Origin: Chitinophaga niabensis
Lineage (GTDB): Bacteria > Bacteroidota > Bacteroidia > Chitinophagales > Chitinophagaceae
Assembly (NCBI RefSeq): GCF_900129465.1
Contig: NZ_FSRA01000002.1
Coordinates: forward strand, 1,488,001 to 1,552,000
Direction: 5' to 3'
Length of the DNA stretch: 64,000 bases
The notes beneath the pieces were generated by a model. It had not been told where the DNA came from, did not search any database, and saw only the letters and a program-made list of their open reading frames with translations. A program made the translations under genes and the position numbers. Shown one piece after another: positions 54,943 to 64,000 of this stretch (its first letter is position 1; every line of letters begins with the position of its first letter).

Positions 54943-54947
54943 TCTTT

Positions 54948-56381
54948 ATGCTTGTATTAGATGAGGTCACTTCTTTAACCGGCTATATTGCCGGTACACC
55001 ATTACAGTCCGATGTATTGCTGGAAGTAAAAAGCCCTTACGATGGACGTTTAGTGGGCACCGTTACTTTGGGTAATCGCAAAGATACTGAGGCTGCTATT
55101 GCAGCGGGTCTGAAAGGCGGCCCCCTATTAACCAGGTATGATCGTTTTGCTGTGCTGGATAAAGCACGCCAACTGCTGGAGGAGCGAAAAGAGGAATTTG
55201 CACAGCTGATCATGTCTGAATCGGGGCTTTGCCTCCGTGAAACCCGCTACGAGGTAGGGCGCGCAAGAGATGTATTACACTTTGCGGCTATTGAAGCCCT
55301 GAAGGACGATGGGCAGGTTTTCTCCTGTGATATTTCTCCGCAAGGTAAAGCCCGTAAGATCTTTACGCTGCGGGAACCTTTATCCCTTGCGGTGGCCATT
55401 ACGCCTTTTAATCATCCGCTGAACCAGGTGGCGCATAAGATTGCACCTGCCATTGCTACCGGTACCCCGGTGATCTTAAAACCTTCAGAGAAAACTCCCC
55501 TCACGGCTATACGTTTAGTGGAATTGCTGTATGAAGCAGGGCTGCCGCATCATATGCTGAGTGTGTTACTGGGCCCTACGGCCGAAGTAGCGGAAGTATT
55601 GGTGCAGGACCCTCGCGTAGAGTTAGTGTCTTTTACAGGAAGTGTGGCAGTAGGGAAACATATTGCTAAACAGGCAGGGTACAAAAAAGTGATCCTGGAA
55701 TTGGGGGGCAATGATCCATTGATCATTCTTGAAGATGCTGATATGGACCTGGCGGTTACATTAGCTGCGGAAGGATCTTACAGGAATTCCGGACAGCGTT
55801 GTACAGCCGTGAAGCGTATCCTTGTGCAGGAGAGTATCCACGATGAGTTTGTAAAACGTTTCGTGGAGAAAACGAAAGAATATATCTGCGGGGATCCTGC
55901 GGATGCTGCTACCCGTGTGGGTACTGTTATTGATGAACCTGCTGCTGTTTACCTGGAAGATGTGGTGAAGAAAGCGGTTGCACAGGGGGCTAAAGTATTA
56001 TATGGTGGCCGTCGTAAAGGGGCATCGCTGGAACCTACGGTGATCGTGGATGTTCCAAGGGATGCACAGATGGTGGTACAGGAATCTTTTGGGCCGCTGG
56101 CACCGATCATGAAAGTGAAGGACCTGGAGGATGCGATAGCCTTGGCGAATGGGACGGCTTATGGGCTTTCTTCCGGTATCGTTACAAGAGATATGGAGAA
56201 AGCGATCTATGCAGTGAAGCATTTGCGTATGGGAACGGTGAATATTAATGAAGTACCAGGGTATAGGATTGAGAATTCTCCCTTTGGAGGGGTGAAGGAT
56301 TCCGGGCTGGGGATTAAAGAGGGCGTGATTGAAGCGATGAAGTGTTTTACCTATGTAAAGACGTTTTCGATGCCTTGGTAG
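54948..56381 (+). CDS. phnY: Phosphonoacetaldehyde dehydrogenase
   Basis: NAD-dependent aldehyde dehydrogenase that oxidises phosphonoacetaldehyde to phosphonoacetate. 477 residues with the ALDH fold: TPFNHPLNQVAHKIAPA, the KPSEKTPL cofactor site, FTGSVAVGK, the general base Glu251 in LELGGNDP, and the catalytic Cys285 in SGQRCTAVKR. NEVPGYRIENSPFGGVKDSGLG near the C-terminus is typical of the PhnY branch. ALDH families are broad, so the substrate assignment depends on the location between phnA and phnW, which is strong here. Confidence 0.92.
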   Translation: MLVLDEVTSLTGYIAGTPLQSDVLLEVKSPYDGRLVGTVTLGNRKDTEAAIAAGLKGGPLLTRYDRFAVLDKARQLLEERKEEFAQLIMSESGLCLRETRYEVGRARDVLHFAAIEALKDDGQVFSCDISPQGKARKIFTLREPLSLAVAITPFNHPLNQVAHKIAPAIATGTPVILKPSEKTPLTAIRLVELLYEAGLPHHMLSVLLGPTAEVAEVLVQDPRVELVSFTGSVAVGKHIAKQAGYKKVILELGGNDPLIILEDADMDLAVTLAAEGSYRNSGQRCTAVKRILVQESIHDEFVKRFVEKTKEYICGDPADAATRVGTVIDEPAAVYLEDVVKKAVAQGAKVLYGGRRKGASLEPTVIVDVPRDAQMVVQESFGPLAPIMKVKDLEDAIALANGTAYGLSSGIVTRDMEKAIYAVKHLRMGTVNINEVPGYRIENSPFGGVKDSGLGIKEGVIEAMKCFTYVKTFSMPW

Positions 56382-56412
56382 TTGGTACTCTTTATTGTAT
56401 AATTTACAGCAC

Positions 56413-56444
56413 AGCCTCCCGTTCCAACGGGAGGCTCTTTGTTT
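56413..56444 (+). terminator. Rho-independent terminator after phnA-phnY
   Basis: Stem AGCCTCCCGT / ACGGGAGGCT with a short loop, followed by CTTTGTTTTTT, 31 bp after the phnY stop. Confidence 0.9.
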
Positions 56445-56491
56445 TTTAAAAGGTGAAAACGCTCTGCCGCGGATGGTTTTTATCTTCCTAA

Positions 56492-56523
56492 AACAAAAAG
56501 CCCCCGATGAACATCAGGGGCCT
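56492..56523 (-). terminator. Rho-independent terminator after phnW
   Basis: Minus-strand stem GGCCCCTGATG / CATCGGGGGCT (one mismatch), followed by TTTTTGTTTT, 18 bp beyond the phnW stop. Together with the plus-strand terminator it insulates the convergent operons. Confidence 0.85.
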
Positions 56524-56540
56524 ATTACATGATAGCTATG

Positions 56541-57644
56541 TTATATGGAAATATTTTCTTCCTGTAAGATCTCTCCGATTGCTTTCACCAGTGCTGCTAC
56601 ATCTTCCGGGAAGATCTGCCCGATGTTACCTATGCGGAAAGCATTGGTTTTGCTGAGCTTGCCGGGATAGATCACAAAATTCCTGTCACTCAGTTTGCGG
56701 TAGAATGTTTCGAAGTTGAACGCCGGATGCTCCGGGTATAAAAAGGAGGTGATGATATGGCCCTGGATCTCGGGCTTTAAATATTGTTTAAAACCTAAGG
56801 CCGCCATGCCATTATCCAGGATAGATTTATTGGTGCGGTAACGTTTTTCCCTGGCCGCTATTCCTCCTTCTTCTTCCAATTCTTTTAATGCCTGGCGAAA
56901 TGCCATCATGCTCAGTGTAGGAGGCGTGAACCTGAACTGGCCACTGGTTTCCAATCCATACCATTGATCATACAGATCAAGACTGAGACTGCGTGCCTGG
57001 CCTTTTGCTTTTTGCAAAGCTTCCCGCTGCGCGATCGCGAAAGCAAAACCGGGAATGCCTTCTATGCATTTATTGGAAGAAGAAACCAGGAACTGGATGT
57101 TGCAGGCTTTGATATCTAATGCTACACCGCCGAAACTACTCATAGCATCCACGATAAATGTTTTGCCATTCGCCGCACATAAAGCACCGATCTCTTTGAT
57201 AGGATTGAACAGGCCTGTTGTAGTTTCACTATGAATGCAGGCTACATGTGTTACCTCCGGATGTGCAGTTAAAAATGCAGCTACCATTGCAGGATCTGTG
57301 ATCTCATCTTCTTCAAACCGCAATACCGTATGCGGTAGTTTGTGGATGACGGCCATCTTAACGATCCGTTCGCCATAAGCTCCATTACTCAGTACCAATA
57401 AATGATCGCCTGGTCCAATGATACTGCTGATCACACTTTCCACTCCAAAAGTACCGGAGCCTTGTACGATCACCGTTTCATAACCTTCCTCTTTGGATAC
57501 CTGGCCGAGTTGTAATAAAGCATTCCGGATGTACCGGATGGTAGCAATAAATGCTTCGTCCCGGGAACCCATATCTTCCAGGGCTGCCTCCTTTACTGTG
57601 CGGGACGTGGATAATGGCCCCGGTGTAAATAATAATTTCTTCAT
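56541..57644 (-). CDS. phnW: 2-aminoethylphosphonate-pyruvate transaminase
   Basis: PLP-dependent class V aminotransferase converting 2-aminoethylphosphonate and pyruvate to phosphonoacetaldehyde and alanine. 367 residues. The N-terminus LLFTPGPLSTSRTVKEAALEDMGSRD is diagnostic of PhnW. Cofactor residues include QGSGTFGVES, Asp166 in VDAMSS and the Schiff-base lysine Lys192 in SSSNKCIEGIPG. Length matches the family. It lies 5 bp after the DUF5690 gene, convergent with phnA-phnY. It supplies the first step of the PhnW-PhnY-PhnA route. Confidence 0.96.
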   Translation of the reverse strand: MKKLLFTPGPLSTSRTVKEAALEDMGSRDEAFIATIRYIRNALLQLGQVSKEEGYETVIVQGSGTFGVESVISSIIGPGDHLLVLSNGAYGERIVKMAVIHKLPHTVLRFEEDEITDPAMVAAFLTAHPEVTHVACIHSETTTGLFNPIKEIGALCAANGKTFIVDAMSSFGGVALDIKACNIQFLVSSSNKCIEGIPGFAFAIAQREALQKAKGQARSLSLDLYDQWYGLETSGQFRFTPPTLSMMAFRQALKELEEEGGIAAREKRYRTNKSILDNGMAALGFKQYLKPEIQGHIITSFLYPEHPAFNFETFYRKLSDRNFVIYPGKLSKTNAFRIGNIGQIFPEDVAALVKAIGEILQEENISI

Positions 57645-57649
57645 GTATG

Positions 57650-58987
57650 CTATTGATGTAAAGTAATATTCTTCATGTTCACGGGTGGTTCAGGACCTGC
57701 ACCCGGGGATTGAAATAGTTTGCTGATCCCGTATTTGCGGTTGAAAAATACCAGGGAAAGCAGGAGCAATGCCAGGCAGGTAAAGCACATCACATAACTG
57801 AACTGCATTAATACCCTGCTCCAGCGAAGATCTTTCATGAAAAATTCCCGGTATAATAATAAGCCTACGCTACCAAGATAACCCGTAGCATCGCAGCCGT
57901 ATACAAAGAACCCCGCATTCGCCTTCATTTTAAATAAGCCTATCAGCCTTTCGAATATGGCTATCTGTATGGGAATGTACGCTAAGAATAAACCAGTGCC
58001 TAACAATAACATCCACATAAATGGACTGATCCATGCTTGGTAAAACAAAAAAGTACTCAAACCGGACATGAGTATGCCAAAGATGATCAAACCCTGTGTA
58101 GCCCAGAATCCGCGGATATTACTGCGGATAAGTGACAGGGGTGCTACACAGCAGACTACGATCAGGGTACTGAGTAATTCCGTTTGCGAGAATACCGCTT
58201 TATTCCAATGTGTGCCGGAAATATCGTTCCATATTTCTACGGAAAAGTTATCCCGGAAATCGCGCAGGGTGGTGAGCAAACAATAGCTCAGCAGGATGCA
58301 CAGCAGGCCGGGGCCGTATTTCCGGATAACAGTACGTTTATCTTCAGCATTCATGGGCTGCCGCTCTGCCCTTAATAATTTATCGGTATCGTTTGGCGCG
58401 GGTATTACAGAAAGCATCCAGACAAAAAAGCAGAACAGGGGCAAAAATACAAGCCCGATGGTGAAGGGCATCCAGAATTCAGAGATAAAAGGGAAAAGAT
58501 CATGGATCTCCATATAGACTGTTTTCAAAACACCGGAAGCTGCAATGATGCTGATACTGAGCCCCATGCCCAGTATTTCCGTGAACCGGCGGCCTTCCAG
58601 GAAACTGAAGATCACACCCCAGACCATGCCTAAGGGCAGGCCATTGAGAAAAAGGAAGAAAAAGTTATAGGGATAAGGTACCAGGCCAAAACCCAGCAGG
58701 GAGACTTCTGCAAAAAGGATCAGGGCAATGATCAGCCGGATACGCCGGGATGGCTGCAATTCGGAGATCACTTTTATACCGATGAACTTGGACAACATAT
58801 ATCCCATCACCTGTGCAATGATCAGTACGCTTTTGTAGCCGATACCAAACAATTCCAGGTTTGCATACAAACCCGTATTGAAAGGTTTACGGAATGCATA
58901 CATACAGAAATAGGTGCCAAACGAAGCGAGTAAGCACCAAACAATAAAGAAGATTCCAGAGGAATCCTGTAGCCGTTTCTTAAACAT
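57650..58987 (-). CDS. DUF5690-family membrane transporter-like protein
   Basis: 445 residues with about 12 membrane helices and an MFS-like organisation (TYFCMYAFRKPFNTGLY near the N-terminus recalls organophosphate antiporters). The central loop (residues about 205-220) and LPLGMVWGVIFSFLEGRR are typical of DUF5690. It is the first gene of an operon with phnW, so it probably carries 2-aminoethylphosphonate or a related compound across the inner membrane. Substrate not experimentally known to me. Divergent from SusC. Confidence 0.88.
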   Translation of the reverse strand: MFKKRLQDSSGIFFIVWCLLASFGTYFCMYAFRKPFNTGLYANLELFGIGYKSVLIIAQVMGYMLSKFIGIKVISELQPSRRIRLIIALILFAEVSLLGFGLVPYPYNFFFLFLNGLPLGMVWGVIFSFLEGRRFTEILGMGLSISIIAASGVLKTVYMEIHDLFPFISEFWMPFTIGLVFLPLFCFFVWMLSVIPAPNDTDKLLRAERQPMNAEDKRTVIRKYGPGLLCILLSYCLLTTLRDFRDNFSVEIWNDISGTHWNKAVFSQTELLSTLIVVCCVAPLSLIRSNIRGFWATQGLIIFGILMSGLSTFLFYQAWISPFMWMLLLGTGLFLAYIPIQIAIFERLIGLFKMKANAGFFVYGCDATGYLGSVGLLLYREFFMKDLRWSRVLMQFSYVMCFTCLALLLLSLVFFNRKYGISKLFQSPGAGPEPPVNMKNITLHQ

Positions 58988-59296
58988 GACCGATTTTCAA
59001 TGTTTAGTATTACAATAGCTGGCCGGTAGACATTGTTTAATATTTGTAAATTATGAAAATTCCTTAACTTACAAGGGATAAGCAGAAGTTTTTTTCTTGA
59101 AAATCCCATAAACCCTTTATTATGGCCGATTTTAATTTCTCCAAACGAAGATCGACAGTTTAGAATTAGTAAAAAACCGCCCCGTGTTAAGTAATTATTA
59201 TTTTAATATTTCTATACTGTTAATTTAGTATTGCTTAACATTTAGGTCATATAGACTGAACAACTTTACATCGCTAAATCGCTTAATCCTACTACT
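58988..59296. other. Divergent promoter region of DUF5690-phnW and SusC
   Basis: 309 bp. It contains AATATTTGT at 59039-59047, matching the phnA operator arm, and a near-perfect inverted pair GTTAAGTAA (59186-59194) / TTGCTTAAC (59232-59240). No ORF. Likely site of shared control of uptake and first-step genes. Confidence 0.5.
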
Positions 59297-62200
59297 ATGC
59301 AACACAGTTTTCAACCTAACTTGCGGGCAGCATTCCTCATGCTGGCCCTGCTGCTCACTTGCACAGCCTCGTGGGCACAACAAATGATCTCCGGAAAGGT
59401 CCAGTCCGAAGATCTGCAACCGGTGCCCGGCGCCTCTGTGAAAGTAAAAGGTACCGGTACTGGTACGGTTACAGACGGACAGGGGGCCTTTTCTATCAAA
59501 GCTGCCAATGGCGCAGTACTCCAGGTTTCTTTCATTGGTTTCCTCAGCCAGGAGATCAAAGTGGACGGACAATCTTCTATTATCATCACCCTGCAAACAG
59601 ACAAAAAGAATTTAGGCGAAGTAGTAGTAACAGCGCTCGGCATTAAAAAAGATAAAAAGGCCCTGGGGTATTCTGTGCAGGAAGTAAAGGGGGCAGACCT
59701 TATTAAAGCCCGCGAACCTAATCCTATCAATGGTTTGGTAGGTAAGGTAGCTGGTCTTACTGTAGGCGCTTCCCCGGAATTGCTCGCTTCTCCGCAACTC
59801 CTGCTGCGTGGTAGTAAGATCGGGTTGTTTGTAGTGGATGGTGTGCCCATCAACTCAGATACCTGGAACATTTCCCCGGATGACATTGAAAGTTATACCG
59901 TACTGAAAGGAGCTACCGCTTCTGCTTTGTACGGTTCCCGCGGTTTGAACGGCGCTATTATGATCACTACCAAAAGAGGCTCTAAAGATAAAAGGGGCTT
60001 TTCCGTAGAGTTTAATTCCAGCACTATGTTCGACAAAGGTTTCCTGGCAATTCCTAAAACACAGAATGATTACGGCCCTGGCGACCATGGTAAATATGCA
60101 TTCAAAGATGGCCGTGGCGGCGGAACAAATGATGGGGACTATGATGTATGGGGCCCTAAGTTTGAAGGCCAGCCCATTCCGCAGTATGATAGTCCGGTTG
60201 ACCCCGTTACAGGTGTGCGTACCCCTACTCCCTGGCTGGCACGCGGAAAGGATAACCTGAACAGGTTCCTGCAAACAGGTGTGCTCAGCACGAACAACCT
60301 TTCTGTTTCTGCAAGAGGAGAGAATTATGATCTGCGTTTCTCCCTTTCGCACTCCCAACAAAAAAGCATTATCCCCAACAGTAAATTAAGCATCACCAAC
60401 TTTAATATCTCTGCGGGTTACGACCTGTCTAAGAGATTACGTTTAGATGGTTACCTGAATTATAACCGCCAGTACACACCCAATTTCCCGGATGTGGCCT
60501 ACGGCCCCAACAGCCTTATCTATAACATCACTATCTGGACAGGTGCAGACTGGGATGTAGATGCCATGCGTAATTACTGGCAGCCCGGTAAAGAAGGTAT
60601 CCAGTCCATCTTCGCAGAATACCAACGTTATACCAATCCCTGGTTCCAGGTAATGGAATGGAAGCGTGGCCACTATAAAACAGATATCAACGGGTATATG
60701 AAGCTGACTTACAAGATTTCTGACAACCTGGATGTGCTGGCCCGTTCACAGGTGACCTCCTATGATATGCTGCGGAATGAAAAATTGCCTTACTCTGCAC
60801 ACCCCTATGGAAGAGAAGCCGGTTTGGGCGATTACAGGGAAGATAAACGTTCCATGTTTGAGAACAACACAGATGTGCTGCTCACTTATCACGACGAGAT
60901 TGCTAAAAACATCAGCCTGAAAGCTTCGGTTGGTGCTAACGCCCGTTCTTTCACCTATAATTCCAGCTTCACCACTACAGATTATCTGAACGTACCAGGC
61001 TGGTATGCATTTGCCAATACATTGAACCCGCTGAAGGCCAGCAACTTTAGATCAGACATGCTGGTATTGAGCGGATATGGTTATGCGGACCTTTCTTTCT
61101 CCAAATACGCTACTTTATCTTTAACCGGCCGTTATGATAAATTGTCTACGCTTCCCAAAGGCAATGATGTTTATTTCTATCCATCCGTTTCCCTTAGTAC
61201 GGTGGTATCTGATTACGTGAAACTGCCTGAGTGGATAGATATGTTGAAGTTCAGAGGTTCTTATGCCAACGTAAAAGGTGGTTTGACGATGCCTACAATT
61301 GGAGCTACGCCACAGGCTACTTTCCCGCTGGGTTATGGTACAGAATACCAGTCCTCTTATGATGGCCCTTCTTTTGAAAACTCTGCCGGATACGATGTAC
61401 GCCCTATATATGATTCCAAAGTAGGCGCCATCTATTCCAGGACAATTGCCAACCCTGACCTGAAACCTTTCTCCAGTACAGCTTATGAAACTGGGATGGA
61501 CCTGCGTTTGTTCCGTAATCGTGTAGGTTTGGACGTTACTTATTTTGTTACGAAGGATGGCCCGCGCATCTATAATTTCCCGATCACAGATGCAACCGGT
61601 GCAGAAAAGTACCTGGTGAATGGTGTGGTAACCCGCAAGAAAGGCTGGGAATTATCCCTCACCGGTTCTCCACTGCGCAATACGAGTGGCTTGAACTGGG
61701 ATGTGATGGTGAACTGGTCTGCTTTCAAAGAACGTTATGTGGATTTCTATCCTGGTGTAAATACACTGAACACTTTCTATAAAGCAGGAGACAGGGTAGA
61801 TGGTATCTATGGGCAGGCTTTTGTAAGAACACCGGATGGCAAACTGATCAACGATGGCAGCGGCAGGCCTATCAAATCTCCCGTGAACCAGTTCCTGGGA
61901 TACGCTAACCCTGACTGGGTATGGGCAGTGAACAATACATTCCGTTATAAGTCTTTTTCTTTCAACTTCCAGTTCGATGGCCGTGTAGGTGGCCGCATGA
62001 ACAATTACATCCAGCAGCAAACCTTCCGTGGCGGCCGTCATATCAGTACGGTACAGGGTAAAATGGGAGAAGCGCGTTACCAGGATTATAAAGGTGTGAA
62101 ATCATGGGTAGGAGATGGTGTGGTTATCAACAACGGCGCTGCTATTCAGTATGATAACGATGGTAAAGTGACCAACTACAAAGACCTGCAATACGCTCCC

Positions 62201-62503
62201 AACACCACCAAAACCTTCCTGCAAGACTATATCAGCTTCTACTACAATACCATGGAGGCGAACATGATCAGCAAAACGTTCATGAAACTGCGGGAAGTGG
62301 TGATCGGTTATACTGTACCACAAAGCATTCTGAGCCGGTCTTTCATCCGTCAGGCCAACATATCCCTGGTGGGCAGGAACCTGTTGTATTTCGCAAAATA
62401 TAAAGATGTGGATATTGACCAGTATGCCGGCGACCAGAGTGGTTCCGGTCTGCAATCTCCCAGCACCCGCCGTTATGGGGTGAATCTCAATGTTACCTTC
62501 TAA
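59297..62503 (+). CDS. SusC/RagA-family TonB-dependent receptor, phosphonate locus
   Basis: 1068 residues with signal peptide to about residue 27 (CTASWAQ). Carboxypeptidase-regulatory-like domain about 30-105 (ISGKVQSEDLQPVPGASVKVKG), plug about 115-225 (GEVVVTALGIKKDKKALGYSVQEV; YTVLKGATASALYGSRGLNGAI), and a C-terminal beta-barrel ending YGVNLNVTF. No STN domain, so no FecR-type signalling is expected, in contrast with loci A and B. It is paired with the SusD gene 11 bp downstream and divergent from DUF5690-phnW. This suggests import of a phosphonate-bearing substrate such as an aminoethylphosphonate-decorated glycan or lipid; inference from context. Confidence 0.92.
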   Translation: MQHSFQPNLRAAFLMLALLLTCTASWAQQMISGKVQSEDLQPVPGASVKVKGTGTGTVTDGQGAFSIKAANGAVLQVSFIGFLSQEIKVDGQSSIIITLQTDKKNLGEVVVTALGIKKDKKALGYSVQEVKGADLIKAREPNPINGLVGKVAGLTVGASPELLASPQLLLRGSKIGLFVVDGVPINSDTWNISPDDIESYTVLKGATASALYGSRGLNGAIMITTKRGSKDKRGFSVEFNSSTMFDKGFLAIPKTQNDYGPGDHGKYAFKDGRGGGTNDGDYDVWGPKFEGQPIPQYDSPVDPVTGVRTPTPWLARGKDNLNRFLQTGVLSTNNLSVSARGENYDLRFSLSHSQQKSIIPNSKLSITNFNISAGYDLSKRLRLDGYLNYNRQYTPNFPDVAYGPNSLIYNITIWTGADWDVDAMRNYWQPGKEGIQSIFAEYQRYTNPWFQVMEWKRGHYKTDINGYMKLTYKISDNLDVLARSQVTSYDMLRNEKLPYSAHPYGREAGLGDYREDKRSMFENNTDVLLTYHDEIAKNISLKASVGANARSFTYNSSFTTTDYLNVPGWYAFANTLNPLKASNFRSDMLVLSGYGYADLSFSKYATLSLTGRYDKLSTLPKGNDVYFYPSVSLSTVVSDYVKLPEWIDMLKFRGSYANVKGGLTMPTIGATPQATFPLGYGTEYQSSYDGPSFENSAGYDVRPIYDSKVGAIYSRTIANPDLKPFSSTAYETGMDLRLFRNRVGLDVTYFVTKDGPRIYNFPITDATGAEKYLVNGVVTRKKGWELSLTGSPLRNTSGLNWDVMVNWSAFKERYVDFYPGVNTLNTFYKAGDRVDGIYGQAFVRTPDGKLINDGSGRPIKSPVNQFLGYANPDWVWAVNNTFRYKSFSFNFQFDGRVGGRMNNYIQQQTFRGGRHISTVQGKMGEARYQDYKGVKSWVGDGVVINNGAAIQYDNDGKVTNYKDLQYAPNTTKTFLQDYISFYYNTMEANMISKTFMKLREVVIGYTVPQSILSRSFIRQANISLVGRNLLYFAKYKDVDIDQYAGDQSGSGLQSPSTRRYGVNLNVTF

Positions 62504-62514
62504 ATCATACTATC

Positions 62515-64000
62515 ATGAAAGCGATCAAAATATTAGCCTTCGTTGCAGTACTTGGCCTTGGCGCTACAGGTTGCAGCAAGCAGTTCTCGGAATATGAAAT
62601 GAATAACAACAAGCCGCTGCAAGTTCCTCCCGGCCTGGTGTTAACAGGGATCCTCAGCAGTGTGAACATCAATTCTCCCTGGAGTGATGTAATGCGCTGG
62701 AACCAGTTCGATGCCTGTAACTACAACTACTATGGTAACCAACGTTACGATTGGGGTGGGGCTAAATCCAACGATTACTATACCCTTGCCAATGTGCTGA
62801 AAATGGAATCAGAGGCCAAACGTTTGGGTGGTGCTACGGTGAACCCTTATGCAGCATTGGGTAAATTCTTTAAAGCATTCCTCTTTTACCGTATGACGGT
62901 AATGGTAGGTGATCTGCCCATGACGGAGGCTTTGAAAGGAAAAGATAACCTCTATCCTGTGTATGATGATCAGAAGGCGATCTTCCTCCAGGTACTGAAA
63001 TGGCTGGATGAGGCCAACACCGATCTTACACAGCTCATCGTGAACCCGGATAAAAGTAATACCAGTGTAGGCCAGATCTTATCCAACGATTTCTACTTTG
63101 GCAATAACCTGGAAAACTGGCAGCGTACGGTGAATACTTTGCGTTTGCGTGTATTGATCAGCCTGAGTATGAAAACAGCAGATGCGGAATTGAAGGTGGG
63201 CCAGCAGTTTGCAGATGTAGTGAACAACCCCGCTAAGTATCCTTTGATGACGGGCATACAGCAGAACATGCAGTATACCTACAACAATATCAACAAGTAT
63301 CCTATCAACCCGGATAACCTGGGTAACGATGCTACACGGTATAATATGTCTGCCACCTACCTGAACAAACTGGTGAGCCTGAACGACCCGCGTGCTTACA
63401 TTACTGCGGAACCCGCCACACAGCAATTGAAGAACGGTAAAACACCTGCTGATATTACAGCGTATGTAGGTGCGCCTTCTGGCGAAAGCCTGGATGATAT
63501 GTCGTCTAAAATGGCAGATGTGGTGAATGCGGCTTATTCGCTCAGAAGCAGGAGCCGTTATTATTCAGGGTATTCACCGGAGCCACAGGTGTATATCGGA
63601 TATGCTGAAATGTGTTTCAACATCGCAGAAGCGATCAATCGTAACTGGATCACAGGGAATGCGGAAGACTGGTATAAGAAAGGTATCCGTGCATCATTGT
63701 CTTTCTACGGTATACCGGTTGATGTGCCGGGCAATGTGACCAAAGTGTATGCAGGCACTAACTATACTATCCCCTTCAATTTTGAAGGCGTGTATTATCA
63801 GCAGCCATCCGTTAAGTATGCAGGAAATAATGCTACCGGCCTGACGCAGATCTTAACGCAAAAGTACCTGGCGTTTTTCCAGGGTTCGGACTTTGAAGCT
63901 TACCTCAACTGGAGAAGAACAGGTGTGCCGGTTTTCAGTGTGGGTGCAGGGACTGGGAATAATGGGGTGATACCCATGCGGTTTAAGTATCCTGACAGTC
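62515..64000 (+). CDS. SusD-like surface lipoprotein (SusD/RagB, second subtype), cut off by the window edge
   Basis: About 495 residues are visible. The lipoprotein signal is MKAIKILAFVAVLGLGATGCSK (lipobox ATGC). Helical segments AALGKFFKAFLFYRMTVMVGDLPMTEAL and EPQVYIGYAEMCFNIAEAINRNWI fit the SusD-like type 2 family, which differs from the shorter RagB-type SusD proteins of loci A and B. The sequence LTQILTQKYLAFFQGSDFEAYLNWRRTG near the edge is the usual C-terminal signature, so only some tens of residues are missing. It pairs with the SusC just upstream. Confidence 0.92.
   Translation, partial: MKAIKILAFVAVLGLGATGCSKQFSEYEMNNNKPLQVPPGLVLTGILSSVNINSPWSDVMRWNQFDACNYNYYGNQRYDWGGAKSNDYYTLANVLKMESEAKRLGGATVNPYAALGKFFKAFLFYRMTVMVGDLPMTEALKGKDNLYPVYDDQKAIFLQVLKWLDEANTDLTQLIVNPDKSNTSVGQILSNDFYFGNNLENWQRTVNTLRLRVLISLSMKTADAELKVGQQFADVVNNPAKYPLMTGIQQNMQYTYNNINKYPINPDNLGNDATRYNMSATYLNKLVSLNDPRAYITAEPATQQLKNGKTPADITAYVGAPSGESLDDMSSKMADVVNAAYSLRSRSRYYSGYSPEPQVYIGYAEMCFNIAEAINRNWITGNAEDWYKKGIRASLSFYGIPVDVPGNVTKVYAGTNYTIPFNFEGVYYQQPSVKYAGNNATGLTQILTQKYLAFFQGSDFEAYLNWRRTGVPVFSVGAGTGNNGVIPMRFKYPDS

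Overview
The window looks like a chromosomal segment of a Bacteroidota member, most probably a Chitinophaga-like soil bacterium (Chitinophagaceae). The basis is three SusC/SusD outer-membrane uptake pairs, a FecI/FecR pair, several ECF sigma factors, STN-domain TonB receptors, TAnnTTTG-type promoter motifs, and proteins found mainly in this phylum (DUF5690, DUF4974, MauE-like proteins with PCxCGG). The taxonomic placement is inferred from gene content, not from a marker gene.

Layout. 1-4.3 kb: end of an exopolysaccharide/capsule locus on the minus strand (nucleotide-sugar dehydrogenase, Wzz-like co-polymerase, Wza-like SLBB exporter). 4.7-8.9 kb: an ECF sigma factor, isopentenyl-diphosphate isomerase, a membrane acyltransferase and three small minus-strand genes. 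8.9-9.8 kb: a five-copy tandem array of 186-188 bp units, each with a TATCTTTG promoter-like box, a 60-nt core and a terminator hairpin, read here as a cluster of small-RNA genes. 9.8-14.1 kb: divergent GH28 and GH116 glycosidases, both with twin-arginine signals. 14.4-20.8 kb: three Crp/Fnr-like regulators, a lipoprotein with a possible permuted papain fold plus a small exported partner, and three small unknown genes.

21.3-33.0 kb (locus A, AT-rich): ECF sigma, STN-SusC, SusD, TlpA-like oxidoreductase, a lone IS3-type orfA and a second TlpA-like oxidoreductase. Facing them is a minus-strand operon of MauE-like membrane protein, a membrane-anchored protein of unknown function and a small secreted Cys-rich protein. 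33.3-45.2 kb (locus B) repeats the theme with different accessories: AraC regulator, FecR, FecI, STN-SusC, SusD and a membrane-anchored alpha/alpha-toroid protein on one side, then a small secreted CC-motif protein, a MauE-like protein and two HTH-less AraC-sensor-like proteins. The recurring set (small exported Cys protein + MauE with Cys101/Cys103 + STN-SusC/SusD, with TlpA in A) is the best candidate for an undescribed redox-linked envelope system.

45.3-51.9 kb: a secreted protein, an ECF41-type sigma factor with two small membrane proteins, three paralogous helical proteins that resemble AbiU2-type HEPN proteins, and a short-chain dehydrogenase. 52.2 kb: tRNA-Arg(CCG). 52.3-64.0 kb: MarC, then a 2-aminoethylphosphonate degradation locus: XRE-cupin regulator, PhnA, PhnY, PhnW and a DUF5690 transporter-like protein, next to a divergent SusC/SusD pair. 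Together these could import a phosphonate-bearing substrate and convert it through phosphonoacetaldehyde and phosphonoacetate to acetate and phosphate. The SusD runs off the right edge.
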